Shown: positions 15,912-25,379, numbered from the stretch's first letter. The stretch is 64,000 nt of DNA from Bradyrhizobium jicamae (GCF_001440395.1 NZ_LLXZ01000059.1:1-64000), one strand, 5' to 3'. A program made the numbers and translations. The notes: generated by a model from the letters alone, not told the origin.

Positions 15912-17822
15912 ATGAACATTCAAACCAACAGCCGGTATCACGAGGTCCATGCCCGCTCACTGGCGGACCCGGAGGCATTCTGGGCCGAGGCTGCGCGCGA
16001 GATCGACTGGATTGAGTCGGCCAGGAAGATCTTCGATCCCTCGATGGGCGCCTATGGCCGCTGGTTCGCCGGCGCCGTCGTCAACACCTGCTACAATGCG
16101 CTCGACCGTCATGTAGCGGGCGGACGCGCCGACCAGGTGGCGCTGATCCACGATTCACCGCTCACCAATTCCATCTCAAAGTTCACTTATGCCGAGATGC
16201 TGAAGGAGGTGCAGACGCTCGCTGCGATCATGCAGGATTTCGGCGTCGCCAAGGGTGACCGCGTCATCCTCTATATGCCACTGGTGCCGGAAGCGGTGTT
16301 TGCGATGCTGGCCTGTGCGCGGATCGGCGCGGTGCATTCGGTGGTGTTCGGCGGCTTTGCCGCGAAAGAGCTCGCAACGCGCATCGAGGATGCCAAGCCA
16401 AAACTGATTTTCTCGGCGAGCTGCGGCATCGAGCCCGGCCGCATCGTGCAATACAAGCCGCTGCTCGACGAGGCGATCAAGCTTTCAAGCGTGAAGCCGC
16501 AGGCTTGCGTCATCCTGCGACGGCCGCAACAGGTTTGCGAACTCACGGCCGGCCGCGATCACGACTGGGCAGCGTTGCGCGGCGCTGCGCTCGCTGCCGG
16601 CAAGGCTGCACCGTGCACGCCGGTGCTCGCGACCGATCCGCTTTACATTCTCTACACGTCAGGCACCACGGGAATTCCGAAGGGTGTCGTGCGCGACAAT
16701 GGCGGGCATCTGGTCGCGCTGAAATGGTCGATGTTCAATCTCTACGGCGTCAAGCCGGGCGAGGTCTGGTGGTGCGGCTCCGACATCGGCTGGGTGGTTG
16801 GCCACAGCTACATCGTCTATGGCCCGCTGATTCACGGCGCGACCTCGATCATGTACGAGGGCAAGCCGGTCGGCACGCCGGATGCCGGCGCGTTCTGGCG
16901 CGTGATTTCCGAACACAAAGTGGTGGCGCTGTTCACCGCGCCGACCGCCTTCCGGGCCATCCGCAAGGAAGACCCTGATGGTGCGTTCATCCGCAAATAC
17001 GATCTGTCGAAATTCCGTACGCTGTTTCTGGCCGGCGAACGCGCCGATCCGCCGACGGTGGAATGGGCGGAAGCGCAACTGAAAGTGCCTGTGATCGATC
17101 ACTGGTGGCAGACCGAGACCGGCTGGTGCATCGCCGGCAATCCGGTGGGGCTGGGCATGCTGCCGGTCAAGCACGGCTCGCCGACGGTGCCGATGCCGGG
17201 CTATCAGGTCGACGTGGTCGACGAGGCGTCCAAGCCCGTGCCCGCCGGCACCATGGGCTCGATCGTGATCAAGCTGCCGATGCCGCCGGCTTGTCTGCCG
17301 ACGCTGTGGCAGCAGGACGCGCGTTTCAGGGAAGCCTATCTCACGGAGTTTCCCGGCTACTACAAGACCTCGGATGCCGGCTACAAGGACGAGGACGGCT
17401 ATGTCTGGGTGATGGGCCGCACCGACGACATCATCAACGTCGCCGGCCACAGGCTCTCCACCGGCGGCATGGAGGAAATTCTGGCGTCCCATGCCGATGT
17501 CGCCGAATGCGCGGTGCTGGGGATCAAGGACGCGATCAAGGGCGAGGTGCCCTGCGGCTTCCTGGTGCTGAAAGCTGGCGTCACACGCGCGCCTGCGGAC
17601 ATCGAAAAGGAGATCGTGGCGCTGGTCCGCGACAAGCTCGGCCCCGTCGCGGCGTTCAAGCTCGCGATCACGGTCGGGCGGCTGCCGAAGACACGCTCCG
17701 GAAAGATCCTGCGCGGCACCATCAAGAAGATCGCCGACGGCGAGAGCTGGACCATGCCGGCGACGATCGAGGATCCGAAGGTGCTGGACGAGATCGGCGA
17801 CGCGCTGAAGGGCAGGGTGTGA
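15912..17822 (+). CDS. prpE: Propionyl-CoA synthetase
   Basis: A 636-aa AMP-forming acyl-CoA synthetase, the usual PrpE length. The ATG at 15912 follows GCGGGGAG; an upstream start at 15855 lies in the repeat and is rejected. It contains an N-terminal ACAS-type segment, ILYTSGTTGIPKGV (AMP/P-loop motif), WWQTETGWCIAGNPVGLGML and the C-terminal TRSGKILRGTIKK, whose Lys is the adenylate-forming and acetylation-regulated residue. NTCYNALDRHV and GNPVGLGMLPVKHGSPT favour PrpE over acetyl-CoA synthetase. It activates propionate (and acetate less well) for the methylcitrate or methylmalonyl route. No prpBCD genes are adjacent. Confidence 0.92.
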   Translation: MNIQTNSRYHEVHARSLADPEAFWAEAAREIDWIESARKIFDPSMGAYGRWFAGAVVNTCYNALDRHVAGGRADQVALIHDSPLTNSISKFTYAEMLKEVQTLAAIMQDFGVAKGDRVILYMPLVPEAVFAMLACARIGAVHSVVFGGFAAKELATRIEDAKPKLIFSASCGIEPGRIVQYKPLLDEAIKLSSVKPQACVILRRPQQVCELTAGRDHDWAALRGAALAAGKAAPCTPVLATDPLYILYTSGTTGIPKGVVRDNGGHLVALKWSMFNLYGVKPGEVWWCGSDIGWVVGHSYIVYGPLIHGATSIMYEGKPVGTPDAGAFWRVISEHKVVALFTAPTAFRAIRKEDPDGAFIRKYDLSKFRTLFLAGERADPPTVEWAEAQLKVPVIDHWWQTETGWCIAGNPVGLGMLPVKHGSPTVPMPGYQVDVVDEASKPVPAGTMGSIVIKLPMPPACLPTLWQQDARFREAYLTEFPGYYKTSDAGYKDEDGYVWVMGRTDDIINVAGHRLSTGGMEEILASHADVAECAVLGIKDAIKGEVPCGFLVLKAGVTRAPADIEKEIVALVRDKLGPVAAFKLAITVGRLPKTRSGKILRGTIKKIADGESWTMPATIEDPKVLDEIGDALKGRV

Positions 17823-17830
17823 TGCGGTGC

Positions 17831-17958
17831 CGTCATTCCGGGATGGTGCGCAAGCACCAGGCCTCAGGGGTGCAGTTGCACCCCGGAGAATCTCGAGATT
17901 CTCAGGGGCGCAAGGGGCGCCCCGTGGTTCGATGCTTCGCATCGCCCCGGAATGACGG
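17831..17958. repeat. Palindromic intergenic repeat (CGTCATTCCGGG family)
   Basis: CGTCATTCCGGG and CCCCGGAATGACGG are the inverted ends. The core contains the nested hairpins GGTGCGCAAGCACC, GGGTGCAGTTGCACCC, GAATCTCGAGATTC and GGGGCGCAAGGGGCGCCCC. Placed head to tail with a second repeat family, right after prpE. Confidence 0.8.
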
Positions 17959-17970
17959 GTTCCTTGCCAT

Positions 17971-18056
17971 GCCCCGGGCTTGACCCGGGCATCCATCATC
18001 GTCAAAGCAGGCTGCCATTATTTCGATGGATTGCCGGGTCAAGCCCGGCCATGACG
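17971..18056. repeat. Palindromic intergenic repeat (GGGCTTGACCCGG family)
   Basis: CCCGGGCTTGACCCGGGCAT and ATTGCCGGGTCAAGCCCGGC pair over about 20 bases, followed by CATGACG. This sequence is extremely common between genes in Bradyrhizobium and its relatives. It ends 23 bp before the lipoprotein start codon. Confidence 0.85.
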
Positions 18057-18079
18057 AGATGGAAGAACGGGAGCCCCGC

Positions 18080-18349
18080 ATGCAGTTTGGACTCGCAAAA
18101 CACGTCATCGCAATCCTGCTCATCGCCCCGCTGCTCACCGGCTGCCTGGAACGCGGCCAGCCGACCATGGTCGATACCAGCGCCGACGACGACGCATTCT
18201 GCCGCGCCAACAATGTCGCGGTCGGCTCCAACGAATACGTCAACTGCCGCAAGAACCGCGACGTGCAGCGTGGCAATGCCAACGCCCGCGCCGACCGCGC
18301 CCAGCGAAATATGGCCGAGCAGATGCTGAACAACCCGGTCAGGCCGTAA
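18080..18349 (+). CDS. Small lipoprotein, unknown function
   Basis: An 89-aa protein. The ATG at 18080 follows GGGAG and starts a lipoprotein signal with lipobox LLTGC (Cys about residue 21). The mature part carries a Cys pair (DAFCRANN...VNCRKNR) and an Arg/Asn-rich C terminus (RGNANARADRAQRNMAEQ). It is thus likely anchored in a membrane on the periplasmic side. Only 13 bp separate it from the next small gene, so the two may be cotranscribed. Function unknown. Confidence 0.75.
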   Translation: MQFGLAKHVIAILLIAPLLTGCLERGQPTMVDTSADDDAFCRANNVAVGSNEYVNCRKNRDVQRGNANARADRAQRNMAEQMLNNPVRP

Positions 18350-18362
18350 CCAGGAGGCTCTC

Positions 18363-18569
18363 ATGAATGAAGACGTCTTCAACGCCAGCCTGCGCAAGTT
18401 TCTGAAGCAAGTCGGCGTCACCTCGCAGCGCGAGATCGAAAAGGCCGTGCGCGATGCGGTCGAGGCCGGCAAGCTCAAGGGCCACGAGAAGCTGCCGGCG
18501 AAGATGGTTTTGACGATCGGCAGTATCAGCCTCTCGCATGAGATCGACGACGAGATCGAACTGGGCTAG
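18363..18569 (+). CDS. Conserved 68-aa protein, possibly DUF6494 family
   Basis: A compact acidic protein (MNEDVFNASLRKFLKQVGVT...IDDEIELG) with a helix-rich N terminus and a beta-hairpin-like end (KMVLTIGSISLSHEIDDEIEL). It is preceded by CAGGAGGCTCTC, a strong ribosome-binding site. I associate this pattern with a small proteobacterial family (DUF6494) of unknown role. It is probably cytoplasmic and probably in an operon with the preceding lipoprotein gene. Confidence 0.75.
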   Translation: MNEDVFNASLRKFLKQVGVTSQREIEKAVRDAVEAGKLKGHEKLPAKMVLTIGSISLSHEIDDEIELG

Positions 18570-18808
18570 GAGCGATTTCGCTTTTTTTGGATTGCGCGCG
18601 CAAGGTGCTGGCTGCGCGCGAGGCGTGACTGCCGGACCTGACGGGCGACGTCTGCAGCGACGCGTTGACCCGGCGAGAACGCGGATTCCGCTTGTCAGGC
18701 CGCCTCCGGCCTCAAATACTGATGGCACGACTGGCCCGTTGCAAGAACCGACAAAGGAGCGGACGACAGGGCCGATGCGCTGAAATCTAATGCTTCGTGG
18801 GCAAGGCA

Positions 18809-21289
18809 ATGGCGTTGGACGTTGCTACGACTGATGTGTCCCCGGCGCCGGTGCGCCAAACCTGGCAGCCGTGGGCCGTGTCGGTCGCCGTCGCGATCGC
18901 CTTTTTCCTCGCCGCGCGCTTCAGCTTCGCTCTGCTCGACAAGTCCGACGGCGTCGCCGTGTTCTGGCCGGCTGCGGGCGTGGCTACCGGTATTTTGGTG
19001 GCCTTCGGTCCGGCGGTGCGGTGGCCGGTCGTCATCGGGGTGGCCGCTGCCACTGTCGCAGCCAATCTGCTCGGCGACCGCAATCTGGCCAGCACCGTGT
19101 TTTTCGCAGTGGCGAATGCCAGCGGTCCCCTCATCGTCTCAGGGCTCATCCAGCGATTTTGCGGTGCCCCATTCGAACTCAATGAACTGCGTCGCGTCTT
19201 TGGACTGTTCGCCGCGACGATCATTACCGCCATGATCAGCGGTTTGGTCGGCATGCTCGGGTTTGTGCTCTTTCATGCCCCGGCCGCGTCGCCCGTCAAG
19301 GCATGGAGTCACTGGCTCGTCTCCGAGACGGTGGGGACCATTGTCGTTGCCCCCCTTGTGATCGGCCTCGCATCGTTCCTGCGCAATGCGCCGCCGAAGC
19401 GCGAAATTGTGGAGGGGATTTTCGCGCTTGCGATCGTGGCTGCCGTCTGCGCACTGCGAGTCAATTTGCCGGATGAGTCCTGGACACTCAAACTGATGAT
19501 TGCCTTGCTCTGTCCGCTGTTCGTGTGGATCGCCGCCCGTGTCCGCCCTGCTTTTACCGCCGTTGCCGCGTTCATGTGCGCGATCTCGATTGTCTGGGCG
19601 ACAACATTCTCCCTCGGAATTTTCGGCGATGTGCGTTTGTCGTTCGAGGAGCGTACCCTGTCGGCTCAGGCGAGCATTCTGGCCATTTCGTTCGGCGCGC
19701 TTGTTCTCGCAGCGCTGTTCAACGAGCGACGAGTACACGAACTCGCGATCCTCGAAAGAGAACAGCGGCTGGAGGAAGCGCTTCGGGCCGGCGGTGTGAT
19801 CACCTTCGACTGGGATCTCCAGACCGATCTGATCGAGGTAAGCCGAAATGCGGCTGAAGTTCTCGGCCTTGCTCCACAGCAATTTATCAACGGTGCGAAC
19901 TGGATAAAACAGGTCCATCCCGTTGACTATCCGTCTGTCGCGGCTCGCCTGGGCACGGTCCGCCCGGACGACCCCTCTCATTCGATTGCCTTCAGATTCA
20001 TCCGACCGGACGGGCGCGGCGAAGTGTGGCTGGAGCAGGTTGCCATCACGCGCGTCGACTCGGCCGGGAAGCCGATACGCATCGGTGGCCTGATGACCGA
20101 CATCACGGAGCGGAAGCGGTTCGAGGGAGAGATTTCCCGCGCCTGGAAATCAGCGGCGTTGGCGGACCGGGCGAAATCCAGCTTCCTTTCGGCTGCCAGC
20201 CATGATTTGCGACAGCCGCTGCAAACGCTGAGATTTCTGCAAGGAGCGCTTGGGCTGCACCTCACGGGCGGCGAGGGGCGCGAGCTTGTCGACAAGATGG
20301 CGCGATCTCTCGACACCATGTCCAGCATTCTGTCGAGCCTGCTCGATGTGAATCGTCTCGAGGCGGGGAGCCTTCGTCCGTCAATGAGCGACTTTGCGAT
20401 CACTGAGATATTTGATTCCCTGGCGGCCGACTTCTCCGATGCCATCACCGACAGGGGCCTACGGTGGTGCATGGTGCGTTCCGCGCTCCTGGTCCGCAGC
20501 GACAAGCGCATGCTGGAGACGATGATACGAAATCTGCTTTCGAACGCGCTGCGGTACACCGATCGGGGAAGGATTCTGCTGGGTTGCCGGCGGGTGGGCG
20601 ACAAGGTCCGGATCGAAGTCTGGGACAGCGGCATCGGTATTACGCAGGATCAGCTCCCGCACATCTTTCAGGAATACTATCAGGGCTCGCCCGAAGCGGA
20701 GCGCGGCGGTTTCGGGTTGGGTCTGGCGATCGTCAGGCGTCTGGGAGAGATGCTGGATCATCCGATCGGTGCACATTCCACGCCCGGCAAGGGTACCGTC
20801 ATTACGATCGAGATCCCGCGCGGCGACGGGAACGGCGGCAGGCGCGAACGGGCGCAGAAGCCGCGATATGAGAAGGGCGACTTCCGCGGTACCATTCTTG
20901 TCGTCGAGGACGAGGCGAGCGTGCGCGCATCGATCAGCCGCCTGCTGAAAGCGCGCGGCATAGAGGCGATCGTGGTCGCAACGGCAAGCGACGCGCTGAC
21001 GCGCGTCCATCGTCAGGAAATCCGCCCCGACTTGCTGTTATGCGACTACAATCTTCAGGGCTCGACAAACGGCGTGACGACAATCGGTGACTTGCGGGCT
21101 GCTCTCGGCCGAAGCATCCCGGCCATCGTCATGACCGGAGACATCCGGTCGGAAGTGGTGGAGCCGATTGCCGCGCAGGGCATTTCGGTCCTGCTCAAGC
21201 CGTTCCTGGCCGACGACCTTCTGCAGCACATCGCGCGGCTCTCGCGTGAACAGGCTGCCGCCGGTCCGGCCGACCCGACCGCGCGGTGA
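18809..21289 (+). CDS. MASE1-PAS hybrid sensor histidine kinase with receiver
   Basis: An 826-aa membrane hybrid kinase, starting at the ATG at 18809 with a nearby AAGG (a GTG at 18797 is possible). Residues about 15-300 form a MASE1 integral-membrane sensor of roughly eight helices (VFWPAAGVATGIL is its hallmark). A PAS domain follows at about 315-430. HisKA has SAASHDLRQPLQ with His465 as phospho-site, and the ATPase has NLLSNAL, DSGIG and GFGLGLAIV. A C-terminal receiver (about 690-815) has DE acidic residues, Asp746 (LLLCDYNL) and the Lys of LLKPF. MASE1 sensors often control c-di-GMP or stress outputs. No cognate output regulator lies next to it. Confidence 0.92.
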   Translation: MALDVATTDVSPAPVRQTWQPWAVSVAVAIAFFLAARFSFALLDKSDGVAVFWPAAGVATGILVAFGPAVRWPVVIGVAAATVAANLLGDRNLASTVFFAVANASGPLIVSGLIQRFCGAPFELNELRRVFGLFAATIITAMISGLVGMLGFVLFHAPAASPVKAWSHWLVSETVGTIVVAPLVIGLASFLRNAPPKREIVEGIFALAIVAAVCALRVNLPDESWTLKLMIALLCPLFVWIAARVRPAFTAVAAFMCAISIVWATTFSLGIFGDVRLSFEERTLSAQASILAISFGALVLAALFNERRVHELAILEREQRLEEALRAGGVITFDWDLQTDLIEVSRNAAEVLGLAPQQFINGANWIKQVHPVDYPSVAARLGTVRPDDPSHSIAFRFIRPDGRGEVWLEQVAITRVDSAGKPIRIGGLMTDITERKRFEGEISRAWKSAALADRAKSSFLSAASHDLRQPLQTLRFLQGALGLHLTGGEGRELVDKMARSLDTMSSILSSLLDVNRLEAGSLRPSMSDFAITEIFDSLAADFSDAITDRGLRWCMVRSALLVRSDKRMLETMIRNLLSNALRYTDRGRILLGCRRVGDKVRIEVWDSGIGITQDQLPHIFQEYYQGSPEAERGGFGLGLAIVRRLGEMLDHPIGAHSTPGKGTVITIEIPRGDGNGGRRERAQKPRYEKGDFRGTILVVEDEASVRASISRLLKARGIEAIVVATASDALTRVHRQEIRPDLLLCDYNLQGSTNGVTTIGDLRAALGRSIPAIVMTGDIRSEVVEPIAAQGISVLLKPFLADDLLQHIARLSREQAAAGPADPTAR

Positions 21290-21304
21290 TCGCGCCCTCA
21301 AAAC

Positions 21305-21332
21305 AAAAAACGCGGCAGGTTGTCCCGCCGCG
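21305..21332 (-). terminator. Rho-independent terminator of trcR
   Basis: On the minus strand, a CGCGGC...GCCGCG stem (complement of 21327-21332 and 21311-21316) is followed by six T residues (complement of 21305-21310). It lies about 30 bp beyond the stop of the DUF1013 gene. Confidence 0.8.
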
Positions 21333-21361
21333 CTCTCGATATCAGCCGTGGCTTGAGAACG

Positions 21362-22060
21362 TTACTCCTCGTCGTCGTCCTGCTTCTTGCCGCCGATCGT
21401 CTTGAGCTTGGCGAACACGGCATCGAGGTTGAGGTCGTCCTCTTTCTTTTCGCTCGGCTCGAATTCCGGCTCCTTCTTGGTGGTCTCGGAAGCCGGGAGC
21501 AGGGTGGCGCCGCCATAGGCCGCGGGCACCGGCTTTTCCTTGGCCGCGCGCTGCACCTCGAAATCGAGCTCGATCTGCGAGCAGAGGCCGAGCGTTACCG
21601 GGTCCATCGGGGTCAGCGTCGAGGCATTCCAGTGGGTGCGGTCGCGGACCGAGGCAATGGTGGTCTTGGTGGTGCCGACCAGGCGCATGATCTGCGCGTC
21701 CTTCAATTCGGGGTGGTTGCGGACCAGCCACAGGATCGCGCTCGGCCGCTCGTGGCGGCGCGACACCGGGGTGTAGCGCGGGCCCTTCTTCTTGGCGGCC
21801 GGCGGCAGCACCACCTTGCTCTCGCCAAGCCTCAGGCGATAATTCGGGTCTTTTTCGCCCTTTTCGATCTCGTCGCGGGTCAATTGGCCCGTCGAAATCG
21901 GGTCCATGCCCTTGATGCCCTGGGCGGCGTCGCCGTCAGCAATGGCGCGGACCTCGAGCGGGTGCATTTTGGTGAAATCGGCCACCTGGTCGAAGGTCAG
22001 CGCCGTATTATCGACCAGCCACACGGCCGTCGCCTTGGGCATCAGCGGTGCATTGCTCAT
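21362..22060 (-). CDS. trcR: DUF1013 cell-cycle regulator TrcR
   Basis: A 232-aa protein; the start at 22060 directly follows AAAGGAGATTTGCC. It matches the alphaproteobacterial DUF1013 family: MPKATAVWLVDNTALTFDQVA at the start, RYTPVSRRHERPSAILWLVRNHPELKDAQIMRLVGTTKTTI (about 110-150, HTH-like) and an acidic tail (SEKKEDDLNLDAVF...KKQDDDEE). In Caulobacter the family member TrcR is a transcription factor linked to the cell-cycle regulators. The gene is divergent from ispH, and its own terminator is visible. Family certain; role in this organism inferred. Confidence 0.9.
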   Translation of the reverse strand: MSNAPLMPKATAVWLVDNTALTFDQVADFTKMHPLEVRAIADGDAAQGIKGMDPISTGQLTRDEIEKGEKDPNYRLRLGESKVVLPPAAKKKGPRYTPVSRRHERPSAILWLVRNHPELKDAQIMRLVGTTKTTIASVRDRTHWNASTLTPMDPVTLGLCSQIELDFEVQRAAKEKPVPAAYGGATLLPASETTKKEPEFEPSEKKEDDLNLDAVFAKLKTIGGKKQDDDEE

Positions 22061-22279
22061 GGCAAATCTCCTTTGTGCCTCGCCCACCTCTTTCGGAGGC
22101 GAAGCCTATGGTCATCGGGGATGACGGGAATTAAGGCGCTATATACGCCTTCCAGCCCCTTTGGCGCAATGGTCTGCTAAAGTGCCTTGACAGGGGGCGA
22201 AAGCAGTCCCAAGTCCTTATACGAATTGGCCGTTCCCAGCCCGCCGGCTAGGGGTGATTCGGTCCCCGAGATAGCCCCA

Positions 22280-23257
22280 ATGCCTTCTGTGTCGACACCA
22301 GCGAAACCAGACCTCAGAATCGTGCTTTGTTCCCCCCGTGGCTTCTGCGCCGGGGTGGTGCGGGCCATCGATACCGTGGAGCGGGCCCTCGCCATCTACG
22401 GCGCCCCCGTCTATGTCCGTCACGAAATCGTGCATAACCGCTACGTGGTCGACAGCCTGAAGACCAAGGGCGCGATTTTCGTCGAGGAACTGGCCGAAAT
22501 CCCCGACAATACCAACGCACCGGTGGTGTTCTCGGCCCACGGGGTTCCGAAATCGGTTCCGGCCGACGCCCGGGCCCGCAATTTCTTCTCGCTGGACGCG
22601 ACCTGTCCGCTGGTCACCAAGGTGCACCGCGAGGCGGCGATCCATTTCAAGCGCGGCCGTGAAATCCTCCTGATCGGGCATTCGCACCACCCGGAAGTGG
22701 TGGGCACGGTTGGCCAGCTGCCGCCGGGCGCGGTGACGCTGATCGAGACCGCCGACGACGCCAAGACCTTCACGCCGAAGGATCCGGACAACCTCGCCTT
22801 CGTGACGCAGACGACGCTGTCGATCGACGACACCGCCGAGATCGTTGCGCTGCTGAAAGAGCGTTTTCCGAACATCAACGGGCCGCACAAGGAAGACATC
22901 TGCTACGCCACCACCAACCGCCAGCTCGCGGTGAAGAAGGTGGCGCCGGTGGTCGATGCGCTGATCGTGGTCGGCGCGCCGAACTCGTCGAACTCGCAGC
23001 GGCTGCGCGAAGTCGCCGAGCGCGAGGGCTGCCCTGTCTCGGTGCTGGCGCAGCGCGCCTCGGATCTCGACTGGTCGCGCTTCGAAGGCATCAAGAGCCT
23101 CGGCATCACCGCAGGCGCATCCGCGCCGGAAGTGATCGTCGAGGAGATCATGGGCGCTTTCGCCGAGCGTTATGAATTGCATGTGGAGACGGTCTCGGCC
23201 GCGGAAGAGAACGAGTTCTTTCCGCTGCCGCGCTCGCTGCGACCCGACGCCGCCTGA
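22280..23257 (+). CDS. ispH: 4-hydroxy-3-methylbut-2-enyl diphosphate reductase
   Basis: A 325-aa IspH (LytB), the last enzyme of the MEP isoprenoid pathway, reducing HMBPP to IPP and DMAPP with a [4Fe-4S] cluster. The three cluster cysteines are Cys23 (PRGFCAGV), Cys109 (DATCPLV) and Cys208 ([11 protein letters not shown]). The HEIVHN and SAHGV histidines and the Ser/Asn block SSNSQRL are present. The start at 22280 was chosen over 22187 because it gives the standard N terminus. It heads a run ispH-thrB-rnhA with gaps of 8 bp and a 3-base overlap, so the three are cotranscribed. Confidence 0.97.
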   Translation: MPSVSTPAKPDLRIVLCSPRGFCAGVVRAIDTVERALAIYGAPVYVRHEIVHNRYVVDSLKTKGAIFVEELAEIPDNTNAPVVFSAHGVPKSVPADARARNFFSLDATCPLVTKVHREAAIHFKRGREILLIGHSHHPEVVGTVGQLPPGAVTLIETADDAKTFTPKDPDNLAFVTQTTLSIDDTAEIVALLKERFPNINGPHKEDICYATTNRQLAVKKVAPVVDALIVVGAPNSSNSQRLREVAEREGCPVSVLAQRASDLDWSRFEGIKSLGITAGASAPEVIVEEIMGAFAERYELHVETVSAAEENEFFPLPRSLRPDAA

Positions 23258-23265
23258 GGCTTCTC

Positions 23266-24246
23266 ATGGCGGTTTACACCGACGTCGCCGCCGAAGACCT
23301 CGCGGAGTTCCTGAAAGGTTATGACATCGGCGAGTTGCTCTCGTACAAGGGCATCGCCGAAGGCGTCGAGAATTCCAACTTCCTGATGCACACCAGCCAG
23401 GGCGCCTTCATCCTCACGCTCTACGAAAAGCGCGTGGCGGTGGACGACCTGCCGTATTTCCTGTCGCTGATGGCGCATCTGGCCGAGCGCGGCGTGCGCT
23501 GCCCGCAGCCGGCCCGCAATCGCAAGGGCGAGGTCTACAGCGAACTGGCGGGTCGTCCCGCGGCGATCATCAATTTCCTCGAAGGCATGTGGCCGCGGCG
23601 GCCGAACGCCGCGCATTGCACCGGTGTCGGCGAGGCGCTCGCCAAAATGCATCTGGCGGGCCACGACTTTCCGATGTTCCGCAAGAACCCGTTGTCGGTC
23701 GAGGGCTGGCGACCGCTGTTCGATCTCGCGGCACCGCGCGCCGACACCGTCGCGCCCGGCTTGCAGGACTTCATCGCGCGCGAGCTCGATCACCTCGAGG
23801 CGTGCTGGCCGAAAGACCTGCCGCTCGGTGTCATCCATGCCGACCTGTTTCCCGACAACGTTTTCTTTCTCAGCGACAGGCTGTCGGGCCTGATCGACTT
23901 CCCGTTTTCCTGCAACGACATTCTGGCCTACGACGTCGCGATCTGCCTGAACGCCTGGTGCTTCGAGCCGGATCATTCCTTCAACGTCACCAAGGCGAGG
24001 GCGCTGCTCAATTCCTACGGCCGCGAGCGGCAGCTGTCCGAGGCCGAACAGGAAGCGCTGCCGCTGCTGGCGCGCGGCGCGGCGCTGCGCTTTTTGCTGA
24101 CGCGGCTTGTCGACTTCCTCAACGTGCCGCCGGGCGCGCTGGTGAAACCGAAGGACCCGCTCGAATATGTCCGCAAGCTGCGCTTCCACCAGAACGTCGC
24201 AAGCGTGCGCGATTACGGCCTGAACCAGCCGGGATTTGTCGCTTGA
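23266..24246 (+). CDS. thrB: Homoserine kinase (ThrB, APH-fold type)
   Basis: A 326-aa protein of the alphaproteobacterial homoserine kinase type that has an aminoglycoside-phosphotransferase fold rather than the GHMP fold. Visible motifs are [13 protein letters not shown] (N-lobe loop), [13 protein letters not shown] (catalytic HxDxxxxN) and [18 protein letters not shown] (the DFG-like metal motif). It phosphorylates L-homoserine for threonine synthesis. It begins 8 bp after the ispH stop and its TGA overlaps the TTG start of rnhA, indicating translational coupling. Confidence 0.94.
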   Translation: MAVYTDVAAEDLAEFLKGYDIGELLSYKGIAEGVENSNFLMHTSQGAFILTLYEKRVAVDDLPYFLSLMAHLAERGVRCPQPARNRKGEVYSELAGRPAAIINFLEGMWPRRPNAAHCTGVGEALAKMHLAGHDFPMFRKNPLSVEGWRPLFDLAAPRADTVAPGLQDFIARELDHLEACWPKDLPLGVIHADLFPDNVFFLSDRLSGLIDFPFSCNDILAYDVAICLNAWCFEPDHSFNVTKARALLNSYGRERQLSEAEQEALPLLARGAALRFLLTRLVDFLNVPPGALVKPKDPLEYVRKLRFHQNVASVRDYGLNQPGFVA

Positions 24247-24707
24247 GCGAACTGCCCCACGTCACCGTTTTCACCGACGGCGCCTGTTCGGGCAATCCCG
24301 GCCCGGGCGGCTGGGGCGCCATCCTGCGGTTCGGCGACAAGGAGAAAGAACTGAAGGGCGGCGAGGCGCACACCACCAACAACCGCATGGAGCTGATGGC
24401 GGCGATCTCGGCGCTGGAAGCGCTGAAGAAGCCGTGCGTGGTCGATCTCACCACCGACAGCCAGTATGTGCGCCAGGGCATCACCGGCTGGATCCATGGC
24501 TGGAAGCGTAACGGTTGGCGCACCGCGGACAAGAAGCCGGTCAAGAATGTCGAACTATGGCAGCGCCTCGACGCCGCGCTGAAGCCGCACCAGGTGCGCT
24601 GGCACTGGATCAAGGGCCACGCCGGCCACGCCGAAAACGAACGCGCCGATCAGTTGGCGCGCGAGGGTGTCGCGATGGCGAGGTTGCAGGAGAGGATGGG
24701 GAAGTAG
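24243..24707 (+). CDS. rnhA: Ribonuclease HI
   Basis: A 154-aa RNase H1 that degrades the RNA strand of RNA-DNA hybrids. The four catalytic acids are in place: Asp12 ([14 protein letters not shown]), Glu50 (NNRMEL), Asp72 (TTDSQYV) and Asp136 (NERADQLA), with the KGHAGH loop before the last. The basic handle segment ([17 protein letters not shown]) is present. Translation must begin at the TTG at 24243, which overlaps the thrB stop (TTGA), because no ATG lies before the catalytic core. The rare start and overlap imply translational coupling to thrB. Confidence 0.95.
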   Translation: MSELPHVTVFTDGACSGNPGPGGWGAILRFGDKEKELKGGEAHTTNNRMELMAAISALEALKKPCVVDLTTDSQYVRQGITGWIHGWKRNGWRTADKKPVKNVELWQRLDAALKPHQVRWHWIKGHAGHAENERADQLAREGVAMARLQERMGK

Positions 24708-24708
24708 C

Positions 24709-24869
24709 TCTTCCCCTCCCCTTGTGGGAGAGGGTGGATCAATCGCGCAAAAGCGCGATTGAGACGGGTGAGGGGTTCTCTCCGCGGACGCAAACCGCTT
24801 ATGCGGAGACAGATCCCTCATCCGGCGGACTGCGTCCGCTACCTTCTCCCACAAGGGGAGAAGGAAGAA
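24709..24869. repeat. Palindromic intergenic repeat (family B, copy 2)
   Basis: Ends CTCCCCTTGTGGGAGAGGG and CCTTCTCCCACAAGGGGAG with nested CAATCGCGCAAAAGCGCGATTG. Same family as 2414-2560. It lies between convergent rnhA and peroxiredoxin genes and probably terminates both. Confidence 0.8.
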
Positions 24870-24893
24870 GGGTGTCCTGTGCGGACGCTTAGC

Positions 24894-25379
24894 TCAAAGC
24901 TGCCCCAGCAGCGTATCGCCGCCGGAAACTTCCACCTTGCCGGGCGCCGGCTCGAGGTTGAGCTTTTTCACCACGCCGTCGTCCACCAGCATCGAATAGC
25001 GCTTGGAGCGGATGCCGAGGCCGTTGCCGGAGGCGTCGAGCTCCATGCCGATCGCTTTGGCGAAGTCGGCATTGCCGTCGGCGAGGAATACGGCTTCGTC
25101 GCGCTGGTCGGTGTCGCGCTTCCAGGCGTTCATGACGAAGGCGTCGTTGACGGAGACGATGGCGATGGTGTTCACGCCCTTGTCCTTGATCGCATAGGCG
25201 TTGAGGAAGATGCTCGGCAGGTGCATCTTGTGGCAGGTGCCGGTATAGGCGCCGGGCACCGCGAACAGCGCCACCTTCTTGCCCTTGAAAATATCGTCGG
25301 TGGTTTTGACCTGCGGGCCTTCCGCCGTCATCACGCGAAACTTGGCTTCTGGCAGCTTGTCGCCAACTTGGATCGTCAT
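24894..25379 (-). CDS. Peroxiredoxin (Prx5/AhpE-type, one cysteine)
   Basis: A 161-aa thioredoxin-fold peroxidase. The ATG at 25379 follows GAGGGAGA. The peroxidatic motif PGAYTGTCHKMHLP places the reactive Cys at 49 with the supporting Pro42 and Thr46 (P-x3-T-x2-C), and an Arg occurs in GIRSKRYSMLVDDGVV. It has no second cysteine, so it must be a 1-Cys enzyme that relies on an external thiol such as glutaredoxin or glutathione. It reduces H2O2 or alkyl hydroperoxides in the cytoplasm. It is convergent with rnhA across a repeat. Confidence 0.92.
   Translation of the reverse strand: MTIQVGDKLPEAKFRVMTAEGPQVKTTDDIFKGKKVALFAVPGAYTGTCHKMHLPSIFLNAYAIKDKGVNTIAIVSVNDAFVMNAWKRDTDQRDEAVFLADGNADFAKAIGMELDASGNGLGIRSKRYSMLVDDGVVKKLNLEPAPGKVEVSGGDTLLGQL

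Noticed and set aside
16659..18005. 448-codon antisense frame opposite prpE
   Set aside because: Composition is that of a reverse-strand shadow, and the plus strand carries a full ligase domain.
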